Shown here piece by piece: positions 34,764 through 43,544 of a stretch of DNA of 64,000 nucleotides (its first letter is position 1; every line of letters begins with the position of its first letter). The position numbers and the translations under genes are program-made. This DNA is from Phycisphaerae bacterium (GTDB taxonomy: Bacteria; Planctomycetota; Phycisphaerae; UBA1845; JAFGLZ01). The stretch is taken from positions 25,497-89,496 of the forward strand of contig JAFGLZ010000151.1 in assembly GCA_016927755.1 (NCBI GenBank). Reading direction: 5' to 3'. The notes beneath the pieces were generated by a model, which had not been told where the DNA came from, did no database searches, and was given only the letters and a program-made list of their open reading frames with translations.

Positions 34764-34946
34764 TTATGACTGGGCTCTCGGGACGGTAGCCTGCTTGGGG
34801 GGGAGAGAGACGACCTTGTGTCCTCCCCGCGCCTCGCGCTGCCTTGCGTCCTGAGCGATCGCCCTTATGTCGAACGCGAATCGAGCCGCTCGCTGCTCTC
34901 TGTATCCGCGCACCTCGTCGACGATCGGATCCTTGCGCATCTTCAT
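34764..34946 (-). CDS. Small antitoxin-like partner of the PIN-domain protein
   Basis: 60 residues from ATG 34946, which overlaps the stop codon of the PIN gene (ATGA), so translation is coupled. The pattern KDPIVDEVRGYREQRAARF followed by ARGGHKVVSLPPK matches a family of small proteins that I have seen next to PIN toxins, with an N-terminal D-E-V-R helix and a C-terminal basic part. It would neutralise or pair with the PIN protein. The toxin-first order is less usual than antitoxin-first. Confidence 0.7.
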   Translation of the reverse strand: MKMRKDPIVDEVRGYREQRAARFAFDIRAIAQDARQREARGGHKVVSLPPKQATVPRAQS

Positions 34947-35428
34947 TCTCCCAGCAGCTCTGCCGGCGTACAAATCACAGGCGGATCGTAGCCACTGAGT
35001 CTGATCTGCCTAACGACGTCCCCAAGAATCTCACCATTTGCCAGGTGCGTGCAATTCCACGTCAGCAGAATGTCCATTCCGTGTATGGTTGCCACGCCGA
35101 TGTGCAGGGCATCGGTAGCGGCCTTGCGTGGCAGTACCTCTTGTTGGACAAGGTGCTGGGCAAGGTCGACGGCATGGTCGGTTGCCCCGAGAAGGGGAAT
35201 TCCGTCCAGCAGCTCGATGCGTCGTGCGGCGGCGTGTGGGTCGCCATCGCCTGCTTCATCGAGCACGAACTGCGAGGCGAACAGATCGAAGTCGATTCTA
35301 CGTTCATTCCACCATTGCCGGGTGATCTCCTGGCGAGCCGCAAGGACAAGATCACGGGATGGGCGCGCCGTGAGATAACTGACTATCGTGGTTTCCAGGT
35401 AGACGCTCTTACGCACTGGGCATTCCAT
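34943..35428 (-). CDS. PIN-domain protein (VapC-like toxin candidate)
   Basis: 161 residues. PIN ribonuclease features: YLETTIVSYLTARPSRD near the start (the first acidic residue is E rather than the commoner D), AATDALHIGVATIHGMDILLTWN late in the domain, with the acidic residues expected for metal binding. PIN toxins cut tRNA or mRNA. The small gene following it, with a 4-base overlap, is the likely antitoxin. Start codon not well fixed: no ribosome site is clear before ATG 35428. Confidence 0.83.
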   Translation of the reverse strand: MECPVRKSVYLETTIVSYLTARPSRDLVLAARQEITRQWWNERRIDFDLFASQFVLDEAGDGDPHAAARRIELLDGIPLLGATDHAVDLAQHLVQQEVLPRKAATDALHIGVATIHGMDILLTWNCTHLANGEILGDVVRQIRLSGYDPPVICTPAELLGE

Positions 35429-35572
35429 TCAGATTCAGACGTCCTACCCAATTCTAACCGGATCGCGTGGTGGGATCGAGATGATCGACCATGAACGGGA
35501 GGCGGAACAGCGCGCCCCCTTCCTGCCAACGAGGATGGGATGCGGATCGCAGCCTCGCGTGTAGGGCCTGCG

Positions 35573-37009
35573 CTACACCTTCAACTCGACCTTGCCCCCG
35601 AGGGCCTTGCGATAGCGGCGGCGGATGGGGGCGACGTAGTCCTTGAGGAAGGCGTCGACTTGCTGGGGCGCTCGGCCGATGAAGGCCTTGGGGTCGAGCA
35701 GCTTCTTGATGGGGATATTGGCGAAGGCGGGGTCGGCCTGCAATCGCTCGATGAGGTCGTTGGGTTTGCCGTGCATCTTGACCTGCATGCCGGCGGCGTT
35801 GCTGTGCTGGCGGATGCGCTCGTGGAGATCCTGGCGGTCACCGCCGGCCTCGACGGCGGCCATGAGGACGTTCTCGGTGGCCATGAAGGGCAGCTCGGCC
35901 ATCACGTGGGCGTGGATGACCTTGGGATAGACGACCATGCCGGAGGCGACGTTGGCGATGATGAGGAGGCAGCCGTCGGTAGCCAGGAAGGCCTCGGCGA
36001 GGGTGATGCGCCGATTGGCGGAGTCGTCGAGGGTTCGCTCGAACCACTGCTCGGCGGCGGTCATCAGGGGGCTGCTGGCCAGGCTGATGATGAATCGGCT
36101 GAGGGCGGTGGCCCGCTCGCAGCGCATGGGGTTCCGTTTGTATGCCATGGCCGAGGAGCCGACCTGCTTGGCGGCGAAGGGCTCTTCCATCTCCTTGAGA
36201 TTGCTCAGCAGGCGCATGTCGTTGGCGAGCTTGTGGACGCTGGTGGCGATGCCGGCGAGGTCGCAGACGATCTGGGCGTCGACCTTGCGTGAGTAGGTCT
36301 GTCCGGTGACGGGCTCGATCTGCTTGAAACCCATTTTCCTGGCAACGAGCTTCTCGAGTCGCTCGACCTTGGCGTGGCTGCCGTTGAAGAGCTTGAGGAA
36401 GCTGGCCTGGGTTCCGGTGGTGCCCTTGACGCCTCTGAAGCGGAGCGTGGCGAGGCGATGCTCGAGGGCGTCGAGGTCGCGGACGAAGTCGTAGCACCAG
36501 AGGACGGCCCGCTTACCGACGGTGGTCATCTGGGCGGCCTGATAGTGGGTGAAGCCCAGACACGGCAGGGAACGATGCTTCTTGGCGAACGTGGCGAGGG
36601 CGTCGATGACGGTGGCGAGCCGGGCGGCGAGGATCTCCATGCCCTGACGGAGGATGATCAAGTCGGTGTTGTCCAAGGCGTAGCAGCTCGTGGCACCGAG
36701 GTGGATGATTCCGCGGGCGGCGGGGGCGACGTCGCCATAGGCGTGGATGTGCGCCATGGTCTCGTGACGAAGCTCTCGCTCGTACTTGTCTGCGGCGTCG
36801 AAGTCGATGTTCTCGACGTTGGCGCGGAGCTGGCGGATCTGCCTGTCGGTGATGGGCAGGCCGAGCTCGCTCTGGGCCTGGGCCAGGGCGAGCCAGAGCT
36901 TGCGGTGAATGACGTATTTGGCTCGCTCGCCGAAGAGCTCGGCCATTTCGGGCGAGGCGTTTCGGGCGACGAGGGGCGACCGGTAGACGTTGCGATCTGA
37001 TTCGCTCAT
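35573..37009 (-). CDS. purB: Adenylosuccinate lyase
   Basis: 478 residues; cleaves SAICAR and adenylosuccinate in purine synthesis. Signature GSSAMAYKRNPMRCE (about 285-299), histidine-bearing RHETMAHIHAYG and HLGATSCY upstream, and TTGTQASFLKLF. ATG 37009 has GGGAAG seven bases before. The open frame continues far upstream on this strand across the sigma-factor gene, but that part is antisense and not coding. Confidence 0.96.
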   Translation of the reverse strand: MSESDRNVYRSPLVARNASPEMAELFGERAKYVIHRKLWLALAQAQSELGLPITDRQIRQLRANVENIDFDAADKYERELRHETMAHIHAYGDVAPAARGIIHLGATSCYALDNTDLIILRQGMEILAARLATVIDALATFAKKHRSLPCLGFTHYQAAQMTTVGKRAVLWCYDFVRDLDALEHRLATLRFRGVKGTTGTQASFLKLFNGSHAKVERLEKLVARKMGFKQIEPVTGQTYSRKVDAQIVCDLAGIATSVHKLANDMRLLSNLKEMEEPFAAKQVGSSAMAYKRNPMRCERATALSRFIISLASSPLMTAAEQWFERTLDDSANRRITLAEAFLATDGCLLIIANVASGMVVYPKVIHAHVMAELPFMATENVLMAAVEAGGDRQDLHERIRQHSNAAGMQVKMHGKPNDLIERLQADPAFANIPIKKLLDPKAFIGRAPQQVDAFLKDYVAPIRRRYRKALGGKVELKV

Positions 37010-37039
37010 GGGCTCACTTCCCAGCAGAAGGTTCACGAC

Positions 37040-37045
37040 TATAAT
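37040..37045 (+). promoter_or_regulatory. Candidate -10 box upstream of the sigma-factor gene
   Basis: TATAAT at 37040-37045, on the edge of a near-palindrome (ACTATAAT), so its complement could also serve purB on the other strand. No good -35 box was found 16-18 bases upstream. The sigma gene starts about 125 bases later. Confidence 0.3.
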
Positions 37046-37168
37046 GACGGTCGGGTTATCTAGGGACGGATAGCATAATCCAACCGGCGTGCGGGGGCGA
37101 CGGAAATCCCGACAGGTGTTGGGAACATTCTCGGGGCGTTCCCGTCCAAGAGATTGAAGGATCAACGA

Positions 37169-37783
37169 GTGCCGGCGCCTGCCACGGCCATTCAATTCGA
37201 GGATTCCCTCCTGGTGGAGCAATGCCAGCAAGGGGACATGGCGGCATTCGCCCAACTCGTCGCCAAGTACCAGGACAAGGTCTACAACACGTGCTGGCGG
37301 ATCAGCGGCAGCCGCGACGACGCGGCGGATCTGACGCAGGACGTCTTCTGCAAGGCGCTGGAGTCGATGGGGAAGTTCAAGGGCAAGAGCGGGTTCTACA
37401 CGTGGGTGTTCCGGATCGCGGTGAATCAGTCGATCTCGCACCGGCGCCGATCGTCGCGAACGGTGAACCTGACGACCGATAATGACGATCCCGCTCCCGT
37501 GAATCGACAGGCCGACGGGCTGATGCGGAGGACGGGGCGGGGCGAGCCGTCGGACCCGGCGGCGCAGGCGCAAGATCGGGAGCTGCAGGCGCTGGTGACG
37601 CAGGCGCTGGACGAGCTGGAAGACGACCACCGCGCGATCGTGGTGCTGCGAGACGTGGAAGGGCTGGACTACAGCGAGATCGCGGAGGTCCTGGAGATTG
37701 CCAGCGGAACGGTTCGTTCGCGTCTGCACCGGGCGCGGGCGGCGCTGCGAGAACGGTTGACGAAGGTTCTGGACAAGGTCTGA
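37169..37783 (+). CDS. ECF-type RNA polymerase sigma factor
   Basis: 204 residues from GTG 37169, with AAGGA seven bases upstream. Region 2: GDMAAFAQLVAKYQDKVYNT, then AADLTQDVFCKALES and FYTWVFRIAVNQS. Region 4: LVTQALDELEDDHRAIVVLRD, then the helix-turn-helix SEIAEVLEIASGTVRSRLHRARAAL. The linker is longer than usual and charged. The next gene, 8 bases on, encodes its likely membrane anti-sigma factor, a common paired arrangement for stress-responsive sigma factors. Confidence 0.95.
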   Translation: MPAPATAIQFEDSLLVEQCQQGDMAAFAQLVAKYQDKVYNTCWRISGSRDDAADLTQDVFCKALESMGKFKGKSGFYTWVFRIAVNQSISHRRRSSRTVNLTTDNDDPAPVNRQADGLMRRTGRGEPSDPAAQAQDRELQALVTQALDELEDDHRAIVVLRDVEGLDYSEIAEVLEIASGTVRSRLHRARAALRERLTKVLDKV

Positions 37784-37791
37784 AGGCAGGG

Positions 37792-39921
37792 ATGACACAA
37801 GACGAGCGTCCACGACTGGAAGAGTGCCTCTCGGCGTATCTGGACGACGAGCTGGACGAGTCCACGCGCACGTGGGTCGAGGGCGAGCTGGAGCGCTCGG
37901 CGGAGGCGCGGGAGAAGCTGGAATCGCTGCGCAAGGTGGTCTCCGTCGTGGGGGGCTTGCCGCGAGGAGAGGCCCCGGACGATCTGAGCGAGGTGGTTCT
38001 GGCCCGGTTGGAGCGGGAGCAGTTGTTCAACGGCATCGAGCCGTTCCCGACGGCGCCATCGACGCCGCCGGGGGCCCTGAGCTTCGGTCGGTTGATCGGC
38101 GCGGCGGCGGTTCTGCTGCTGGCGGTGTTGGTGGGGTACCTGGCGGTCGAATCGGTGATGGATTCTCGACAGCCGCCGATTCAGGTTGCGGATGCGGAGG
38201 GGGAGAAGGCCGATCGGGGTCCGGCGGTTGCCAAGGAGAAGGTGGAGGGGGACGAGGCGCTCAAGGGCAAGGCCGCACCGGGCCTGGTGGCGGGCGCGCC
38301 GGAGCAGGAAGCGCCGAGGATGAAGGGGGGGCTTGCCAAGGGAGGGCCCGCGGCGGCGGCGCGGGAGGTGGGTCAGGCTGTGGAGGAGATGAGGGTTGCG
38401 ATGATGCCTCAGGCTCCCGCGCCGGCGGCGCTAGCGGAACCGAAGGCAGCGCCGACAGTGCCTCCGGCAGCGGAGTCTGGTCAGGCGGTGGCGGTCGCGA
38501 ATCGGTCGCTGGATGTGAGGGCGAAAGGCGCACTTGCCGACGACGCCAGGGAGATGAAGAGGCCGGCGCAGGCTAAGCCGATCGCGAAGATGAAGGTAGC
38601 CGAGGGGGTGGCATCGGCTCGAGACGAGGAGCGATTGGCGTATCGCAGCGGCGAGAAGGCCGGGGCGGTCGGGGACGAGATCGCCGGGGAGAGGAAGGCG
38701 CTGGGTGCGTCACTTGCCAGAAAGGCCCCGGAAGCCGAGCAGATAGCGTCTCGCCGGGAATCCCGGGGTCGTGCGAGCGAGACGCAGGCCGGTGGATGGC
38801 GGGTGCGGGCTTCTCGAAGTCCGCTGGAAAGCCGGTTGGACACGGGGATCACGCCTCGGGAGCTTGATCGGCTTTCGGTCGCGGATGAGCCGGTACGACT
38901 CGTCCTGGCGGCGCGGGGTATTCACGAGCAGACGCAGGTGTCCTGGTCGCTGAGGGCTTTTTGTGCCCGGAACGGGATCCAGGAGGTGGGGCTGCTGGGT
39001 CGGGATTCTCGGATCGATCCGGGTACGGCGTTCTACGTCACGCGTCGCGGCGCGTCGGGCAGGACGGGTGGGGAGACCTTCGTCTTGCGGGGCACGGCGT
39101 CGCAGATGACGAAGATGCTGGAGGAGTTGGGCCGGTCTGTGAAGGACGACGTTCGGGTGTCGCTGTCGGCGCCGAGTGCCCAGGTGACTGGATGGGAGCG
39201 GACGGGTCAGGCGATTCTCGAGCTTCGAGAGGACAATACCGGGCCGGCAACTGCGAGAGGACGAGAGGAACTGGACCAGGGCGCGCTACGAAAGGCCTCG
39301 ACGACAGGGCCCGCGTTGACGATCGCCAAGGCCGACGGTCCCGCGAGGGATTCCTTGGAGGAGCGGGTGGCCACGACCGCGCCGGCTACGGTTGGAAAAG
39401 GGGGATCGCCCCCGCGTCTTGCCCAGTCGGCAGAGGTGGCGGCGCCGAGGATGGATGAGGAGACGGCCAGGCGGCGACGGATGAATTGGCTGGGCCGGCC
39501 CGGGGATGCCAAGAAGGCGACGGCGACCAGCCCGGGGCTAGCGGCCAGTGCCCCCGCTGAGGGGGTAGGGCCCGTGGCGCAGTTGGACGGATCGAAGCTC
39601 ACGAGTCTGGGGTATGTTGTCGCTTCATCGCGGTCGTCAAAGGCTGAGCCGAATCAGGCACCCGCGCGTCGCGCGGGCGAGACCAAGACTCGGGCCGCGC
39701 AGCCGCAGAGCGTTCGAGCTTCCGATGGACATGTGGATGAGAAGGCGGCCGGCGTTGAGCGGGATGCCCCCGCGCGCTTGCCTCCGGTGAGTTCTAGACC
39801 GACGTCGTCCGAGGCGGCGGTACAATCCCGACCCGATCGGCTCTTGACGGTGGTCATCACGCTGGAGACCGCGGAGAGGCCGACATCCCAACCGATTCAG
39901 ACGCAACCCTCACGGCCGTGA
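37792..39921 (+). CDS. Very long anti-sigma-factor-like membrane protein
   Basis: 709 residues. N-terminal zinc-finger/anti-sigma-like helix bundle (LEECLSAYLDDELDESTRTW; one cysteine only), then a single membrane helix at about 105-125 (LIGAAAVLLLAVLVGYLAV). The following 580 residues are mostly low-complexity Ala, Lys, Glu, Pro and Gly, with a more ordered part about 365-485 (PVRLVLAARGIHEQTQVSW, EVGLLGRDSRIDPGTAFYV). Placed directly after the sigma factor, so it should hold that factor at the membrane. Normal anti-sigma factors are 150-300 residues; the large periplasmic part is a special feature of this one, and its role is unknown. Confidence 0.8.
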   Translation: MTQDERPRLEECLSAYLDDELDESTRTWVEGELERSAEAREKLESLRKVVSVVGGLPRGEAPDDLSEVVLARLEREQLFNGIEPFPTAPSTPPGALSFGRLIGAAAVLLLAVLVGYLAVESVMDSRQPPIQVADAEGEKADRGPAVAKEKVEGDEALKGKAAPGLVAGAPEQEAPRMKGGLAKGGPAAAAREVGQAVEEMRVAMMPQAPAPAALAEPKAAPTVPPAAESGQAVAVANRSLDVRAKGALADDAREMKRPAQAKPIAKMKVAEGVASARDEERLAYRSGEKAGAVGDEIAGERKALGASLARKAPEAEQIASRRESRGRASETQAGGWRVRASRSPLESRLDTGITPRELDRLSVADEPVRLVLAARGIHEQTQVSWSLRAFCARNGIQEVGLLGRDSRIDPGTAFYVTRRGASGRTGGETFVLRGTASQMTKMLEELGRSVKDDVRVSLSAPSAQVTGWERTGQAILELREDNTGPATARGREELDQGALRKASTTGPALTIAKADGPARDSLEERVATTAPATVGKGGSPPRLAQSAEVAAPRMDEETARRRRMNWLGRPGDAKKATATSPGLAASAPAEGVGPVAQLDGSKLTSLGYVVASSRSSKAEPNQAPARRAGETKTRAAQPQSVRASDGHVDEKAAGVERDAPARLPPVSSRPTSSEAAVQSRPDRLLTVVITLETAERPTSQPIQTQPSRP

Positions 39922-39954
39922 GCGGTCGTATCGTCGATGCGTGAATAGGCCGAG

Positions 39955-41001
39955 TCACACGCGGGCGGCGAGGTGCTCGATGAAATCGGGTTGCCATGTG
40001 CCGACGCCGGCCCGTTCGGCGGAGACGAGCTGAGGCAAGGGCTCGTCGCGGCCGGCGAGGGGCTTGGTGTCGTGGCTCCGGCGCAGCTCGTTGAGGATTT
40101 CCAGCCCCATCATGTCGATGGCGACCGGGTCTCGTCCGGCCAGGACGGCGCCGTAGGGCTCGACGGCGGTTCCTGACGGCTCATACATGGCTTCACGGCA
40201 GACACGAAGGGCGTTGACCAGGTGCAGGCGAAGCTTGTCCCTGACGGGGGGGCAGCCGACGATGTCGCCGACATAGGGGGCACACATCGCTCCAGGCTCG
40301 AGGACGCCACGCTTGGGGTCGGGCGCGGCGTTGGCATGGAAGAAGGCGGGGTGCCGAACGAGGGCGTGGCTCAGGTTCTTGAGGCAGCCACTCATCCCGG
40401 CGATGGGGTTCACCTTCAGGAAGGGAACGTTGACGATGGCGGTGACCTTGTCGAGCCACGCGGCAAGCTGATCTCGACCGCTACCGAAGTTGGTCTTTTC
40501 GGACTGCCAGCCGCCTTCCGCGGACTGGGTCTGGAGCTTGGCGACGAGGTAGGGGTCGACCTCGATGAGGATGATCTTCTCGGGGGCCCATCCCGCGGCG
40601 GTGAGGGATGCGACGAGGCTCTGGGCAAATGGCGCGGTCGAGGCGAGGCCCCTGGCGCCGGATCCGTTGAACTTCAATCCAATGACGTCGTTCGGCTCGA
40701 GGATGGCGTGCCAGGCGTCGGCCTCACTGTTCTGTCCGGTGACGTATTGTAGGGCCAGGCCGATCATCTCGCGGAGGCGTCGCTCGTGGACGAGGGGACC
40801 GACGACGACCTTGGGGGAGCGTATCTCGGCCACGAGGGCTTTCTTGGCCTGGCTGGCGACCTTGGGTCTTGGGGATCGGGCTGACGTGGGCGCGGTGCTC
40901 GTGGCGGGCGCGGCTTTGGGGCGCGCGATCTGGGAGGCGGCGATCGCCGGGGAGGAGCCGGCGGTGAGGCCTAGCAGGGCGAGGAACTCCCGTCGCGTCA
41001 T
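39955..41001 (-). CDS. DUF362 domain protein with Tat signal
   Basis: 348 residues. Tat signal TRREFLALLGLTAGSSPAIA at the N-terminus predicts export of the folded protein. The DUF362 part has VVVGPLVHERRLREMI, GLKFNGSGARGLAS and VNVPFLKVNPIAGMSGCLKN, with scattered cysteines in CAPYVGDIVGCPP that could bind metal. Members are often found with ferredoxin domains; none is fused here. Start fixed by AGGGA before ATG 41001. Function unknown. Confidence 0.85.
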   Translation of the reverse strand: MTRREFLALLGLTAGSSPAIAASQIARPKAAPATSTAPTSARSPRPKVASQAKKALVAEIRSPKVVVGPLVHERRLREMIGLALQYVTGQNSEADAWHAILEPNDVIGLKFNGSGARGLASTAPFAQSLVASLTAAGWAPEKIILIEVDPYLVAKLQTQSAEGGWQSEKTNFGSGRDQLAAWLDKVTAIVNVPFLKVNPIAGMSGCLKNLSHALVRHPAFFHANAAPDPKRGVLEPGAMCAPYVGDIVGCPPVRDKLRLHLVNALRVCREAMYEPSGTAVEPYGAVLAGRDPVAIDMMGLEILNELRRSHDTKPLAGRDEPLPQLVSAERAGVGTWQPDFIEHLAARV

Positions 41002-41278
41002 TGAATCATCCCTTTCACGGGCCGCGATCGGCGGCGCTCGTGACGTGGAGCGCGGAGAGTGCGGCCCGGACAGACCGGGGTCGCGGCACTCGCTACTCAT
41101 GGTATCGAACGGATCGGGGGAGTGCTGAAGTCGGAAGATGCCTCGCCGACGGTTATCGGACGGGCTGGGGATGGCGTGGCCGGCGAGGGGCGTCCGCAGC
41201 CCTGGGTGGGCCGATAAGATCGGGCGAGCCAGCCTTTTCCCGAGAGGCGGGGCAACGGGTATCATACGGGAGATGCGA

Positions 41279-43531
41279 GTGAACCGCCCATCGCGAGCCG
41301 TGAAATCGTTTGCGGTCGTGCTGTTGGCGTTTGCGCCATTCGTTGTGGGGGCCAGGGCGGAGGCGCAGGAGGTCAGTGGGGAGGAGGTCCAACGAGCCAT
41401 TCGGCGGGGGATCGCCTACCTGAAGAGCCGACAGCGGGCCGATGGTCACTGGCCTCAACTCGGCAACTATCCGGGGGGCACGACGGCGTTGTCGCTGGTG
41501 GCGCTGCTGAACGCGGGATTGCCGCGGGAAGACGCGGCGATCCGCCGCGGGATTCACGCAATACTGGGTCAGGGCGACCAGCAGACGTATGTAGTCGCGC
41601 TGAAGATCATGGCGCTGGCGATGGATGACCCAAAGGGGCATGCTCGCGAGATCCAGCTTTCGGCGAACTGGCTGGTCGGGGCGCAGCTCGGGAACGGCGC
41701 GTGGACGTACATGCGGAGCACCCGGAGCGCGGGGGATCACTCGAACACGCAGTTCGCGCTGCTGGGGCTTCACGCGGCGGCGCAGGCCGGTGCGAGCGTG
41801 GAGGCTATCGTCTGGCGGAAGGCGGAGACGCACTGGGAGACCTTCCAGATCAAGGACGGGGGCTGGGGCTATTCGGCCGGCACGAAGAAGACGGCGTCCA
41901 CGCACAGCATGACGGCGGCGGGGATCGCCAGCCTGTACATCGTGGGGGAGACGCTTTCGACTGGGAGAGAACGAGGCTTCAAGGACGGGCGGGCGCCGAA
42001 CTGCGGGAAGTACGGCCAGAACAAGGCGATCGCGGCGGGGCTGGCGTGGCTTGGGCGACGATTCGTGGCACAGCCCGTGGGTGCGGGGGGAGCGGTTGCC
42101 AGCATGCGACACCTGTACTACCTGTACGCGGTGGAGCGAGTGGGGATGCTGACGGGGCTGACGCGGATCGGCAATCACGACTGGTACCGGGAGGGGGCGG
42201 CGTATCTGGTATCGGCGCAACAGGCGAACGGGTCGTGGGCGGACCAGGACGTGACGACGTCGTTTGCCCTGCTCTTTCTGGGCAAGGGGCACCGGAGCAT
42301 CCTGGTCAACAAGCTTCGATGGACGAGCGACGACGGGTGGCAGCGCGACCGGAACGATATGGCGCACGTGACGGCGTGGCTGGGGGACAAGCTGGGTCAG
42401 CCGGTGACGTGGCAGGTGGTCGATCTCGACGATCCGATGGAGCGTTGGCTCGAGGCGCCGATTCTGTACTTCACCGGACACCGATTTCCGCGGTTTCGCG
42501 AAGAGGAGGTCAGGAAGCTGAGGAAGTTCGTGGAGCTCGGGGGGACGATCGTTGCGGAGGCGTGCTGCGGGACGAAGGCCTTCGTCGACGGGTTCCGCGC
42601 GTTCGCGGCGGAGGGGTTCGGCGAGTGGCCGCTGCGGCCGCTCGATCCGGATCATCCCCTGTACAACTCGATGTACGAGCTGAAACAGGGGGACTTCGAG
42701 CTGGAGGGCATCGACCTGGGGTGCCGGACGAGCGTGATCTTCAGCCCGCGCGATCTATCGTGCCTGTGGGAGCAGGGCGATATTCCGATCCTGAGCGAGC
42801 GGGCGTTTCAGATGGGCGCGAACATCGCGGCTTACGCGACGGGGCGCGAGACGCTTCGGGATCGCCTGGCGGTGGTTCACATGCCGGAAGGGGGGGGGGC
42901 GCCGCGGCGTTCGGTTCTGAGTGGGGTTCAGATCGGGCAGGTGATCCACAAGGGGGGGTGGCGGCCGGCGCCGCTAGCGCTACCGAACCTGGCGGGGTTC
43001 TTGAGCGAGCGCGCCAACGTCGACGTCGTGACACGAGCGGTTCCGATCAAGCTGGACGACGCGAGTCTGTTCGAGCACCCGATCCTCTACATGGCGGGGC
43101 AGTTCGATTTCGCGCTGAGCCAGGCGGAGAAGGAGAACCTGCGGAAGTACCTGGAGCGGGGCGGCTTCTTGTTCGCCGACGCGTGTTGCGGGCGCAAGCC
43201 GTTCGACGTCGCGTTCCGCCGGTTGATGGCGGAGGTCTTCGCGCCGGATGCGCTGCAGCCGCTGCCGAGCACGCACCCGATCTTGTCGGGGCAGATCGGT
43301 TACGACGTCTCGAAGGTCGAGTATCAGCTCGTCCTTCAGCGGGAGCAGCCGGATTTGCACAAGCCCGTGCTGGACGGGGTGGAGCTGAACGGTCGGACGG
43401 CGGTGGTGTATAGCCGGTACGACATCGGGTGCGCGCTGGAGGGCAGCAAGTGCAGCTACTGCCGGGGGTACAGCGGGCGGGACGCGGAGCGGATCGCGAC
43501 GAACATCGTTCTGTATGCGCTGAGCTTCTGA
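41279..43531 (+). CDS. Exported protein with squalene-cyclase-like repeats and two DUF4159 domains
   Basis: About 750 residues. GTG 41279 has GGGAG six bases upstream; the ATG two codons earlier abuts it. Signal peptide: AVKSFAVVLLAFAPFVVGARA. Residues about 30-370 are alpha/alpha toroid repeats as in squalene-hopene cyclases and prenyltransferases (GIAYLKSRQRADGHWP, WKDGGWGYSAG-like, DQDVTTSFALLFL) but with no clear DxDD acid motif. Two DUF4159 domains follow, each with a C-C-G-x-K box (EACCGTKAF, about 430; DACCGRKPF, about 635). DUF4159 resembles class I glutamine amidotransferases. Typical of planctomycetes in my recollection; function not known. Confidence 0.85.
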   Translation: MNRPSRAVKSFAVVLLAFAPFVVGARAEAQEVSGEEVQRAIRRGIAYLKSRQRADGHWPQLGNYPGGTTALSLVALLNAGLPREDAAIRRGIHAILGQGDQQTYVVALKIMALAMDDPKGHAREIQLSANWLVGAQLGNGAWTYMRSTRSAGDHSNTQFALLGLHAAAQAGASVEAIVWRKAETHWETFQIKDGGWGYSAGTKKTASTHSMTAAGIASLYIVGETLSTGRERGFKDGRAPNCGKYGQNKAIAAGLAWLGRRFVAQPVGAGGAVASMRHLYYLYAVERVGMLTGLTRIGNHDWYREGAAYLVSAQQANGSWADQDVTTSFALLFLGKGHRSILVNKLRWTSDDGWQRDRNDMAHVTAWLGDKLGQPVTWQVVDLDDPMERWLEAPILYFTGHRFPRFREEEVRKLRKFVELGGTIVAEACCGTKAFVDGFRAFAAEGFGEWPLRPLDPDHPLYNSMYELKQGDFELEGIDLGCRTSVIFSPRDLSCLWEQGDIPILSERAFQMGANIAAYATGRETLRDRLAVVHMPEGGGAPRRSVLSGVQIGQVIHKGGWRPAPLALPNLAGFLSERANVDVVTRAVPIKLDDASLFEHPILYMAGQFDFALSQAEKENLRKYLERGGFLFADACCGRKPFDVAFRRLMAEVFAPDALQPLPSTHPILSGQIGYDVSKVEYQLVLQREQPDLHKPVLDGVELNGRTAVVYSRYDIGCALEGSKCSYCRGYSGRDAERIATNIVLYALSF

Positions 43532-43544
43532 CGGTGGCGGACGG

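Noticed and set aside
37010..37813. Upstream extension of the purB open frame
   Set aside because: Antisense to the sigma-factor gene; ATG 37009 has a good ribosome site and matches family length.
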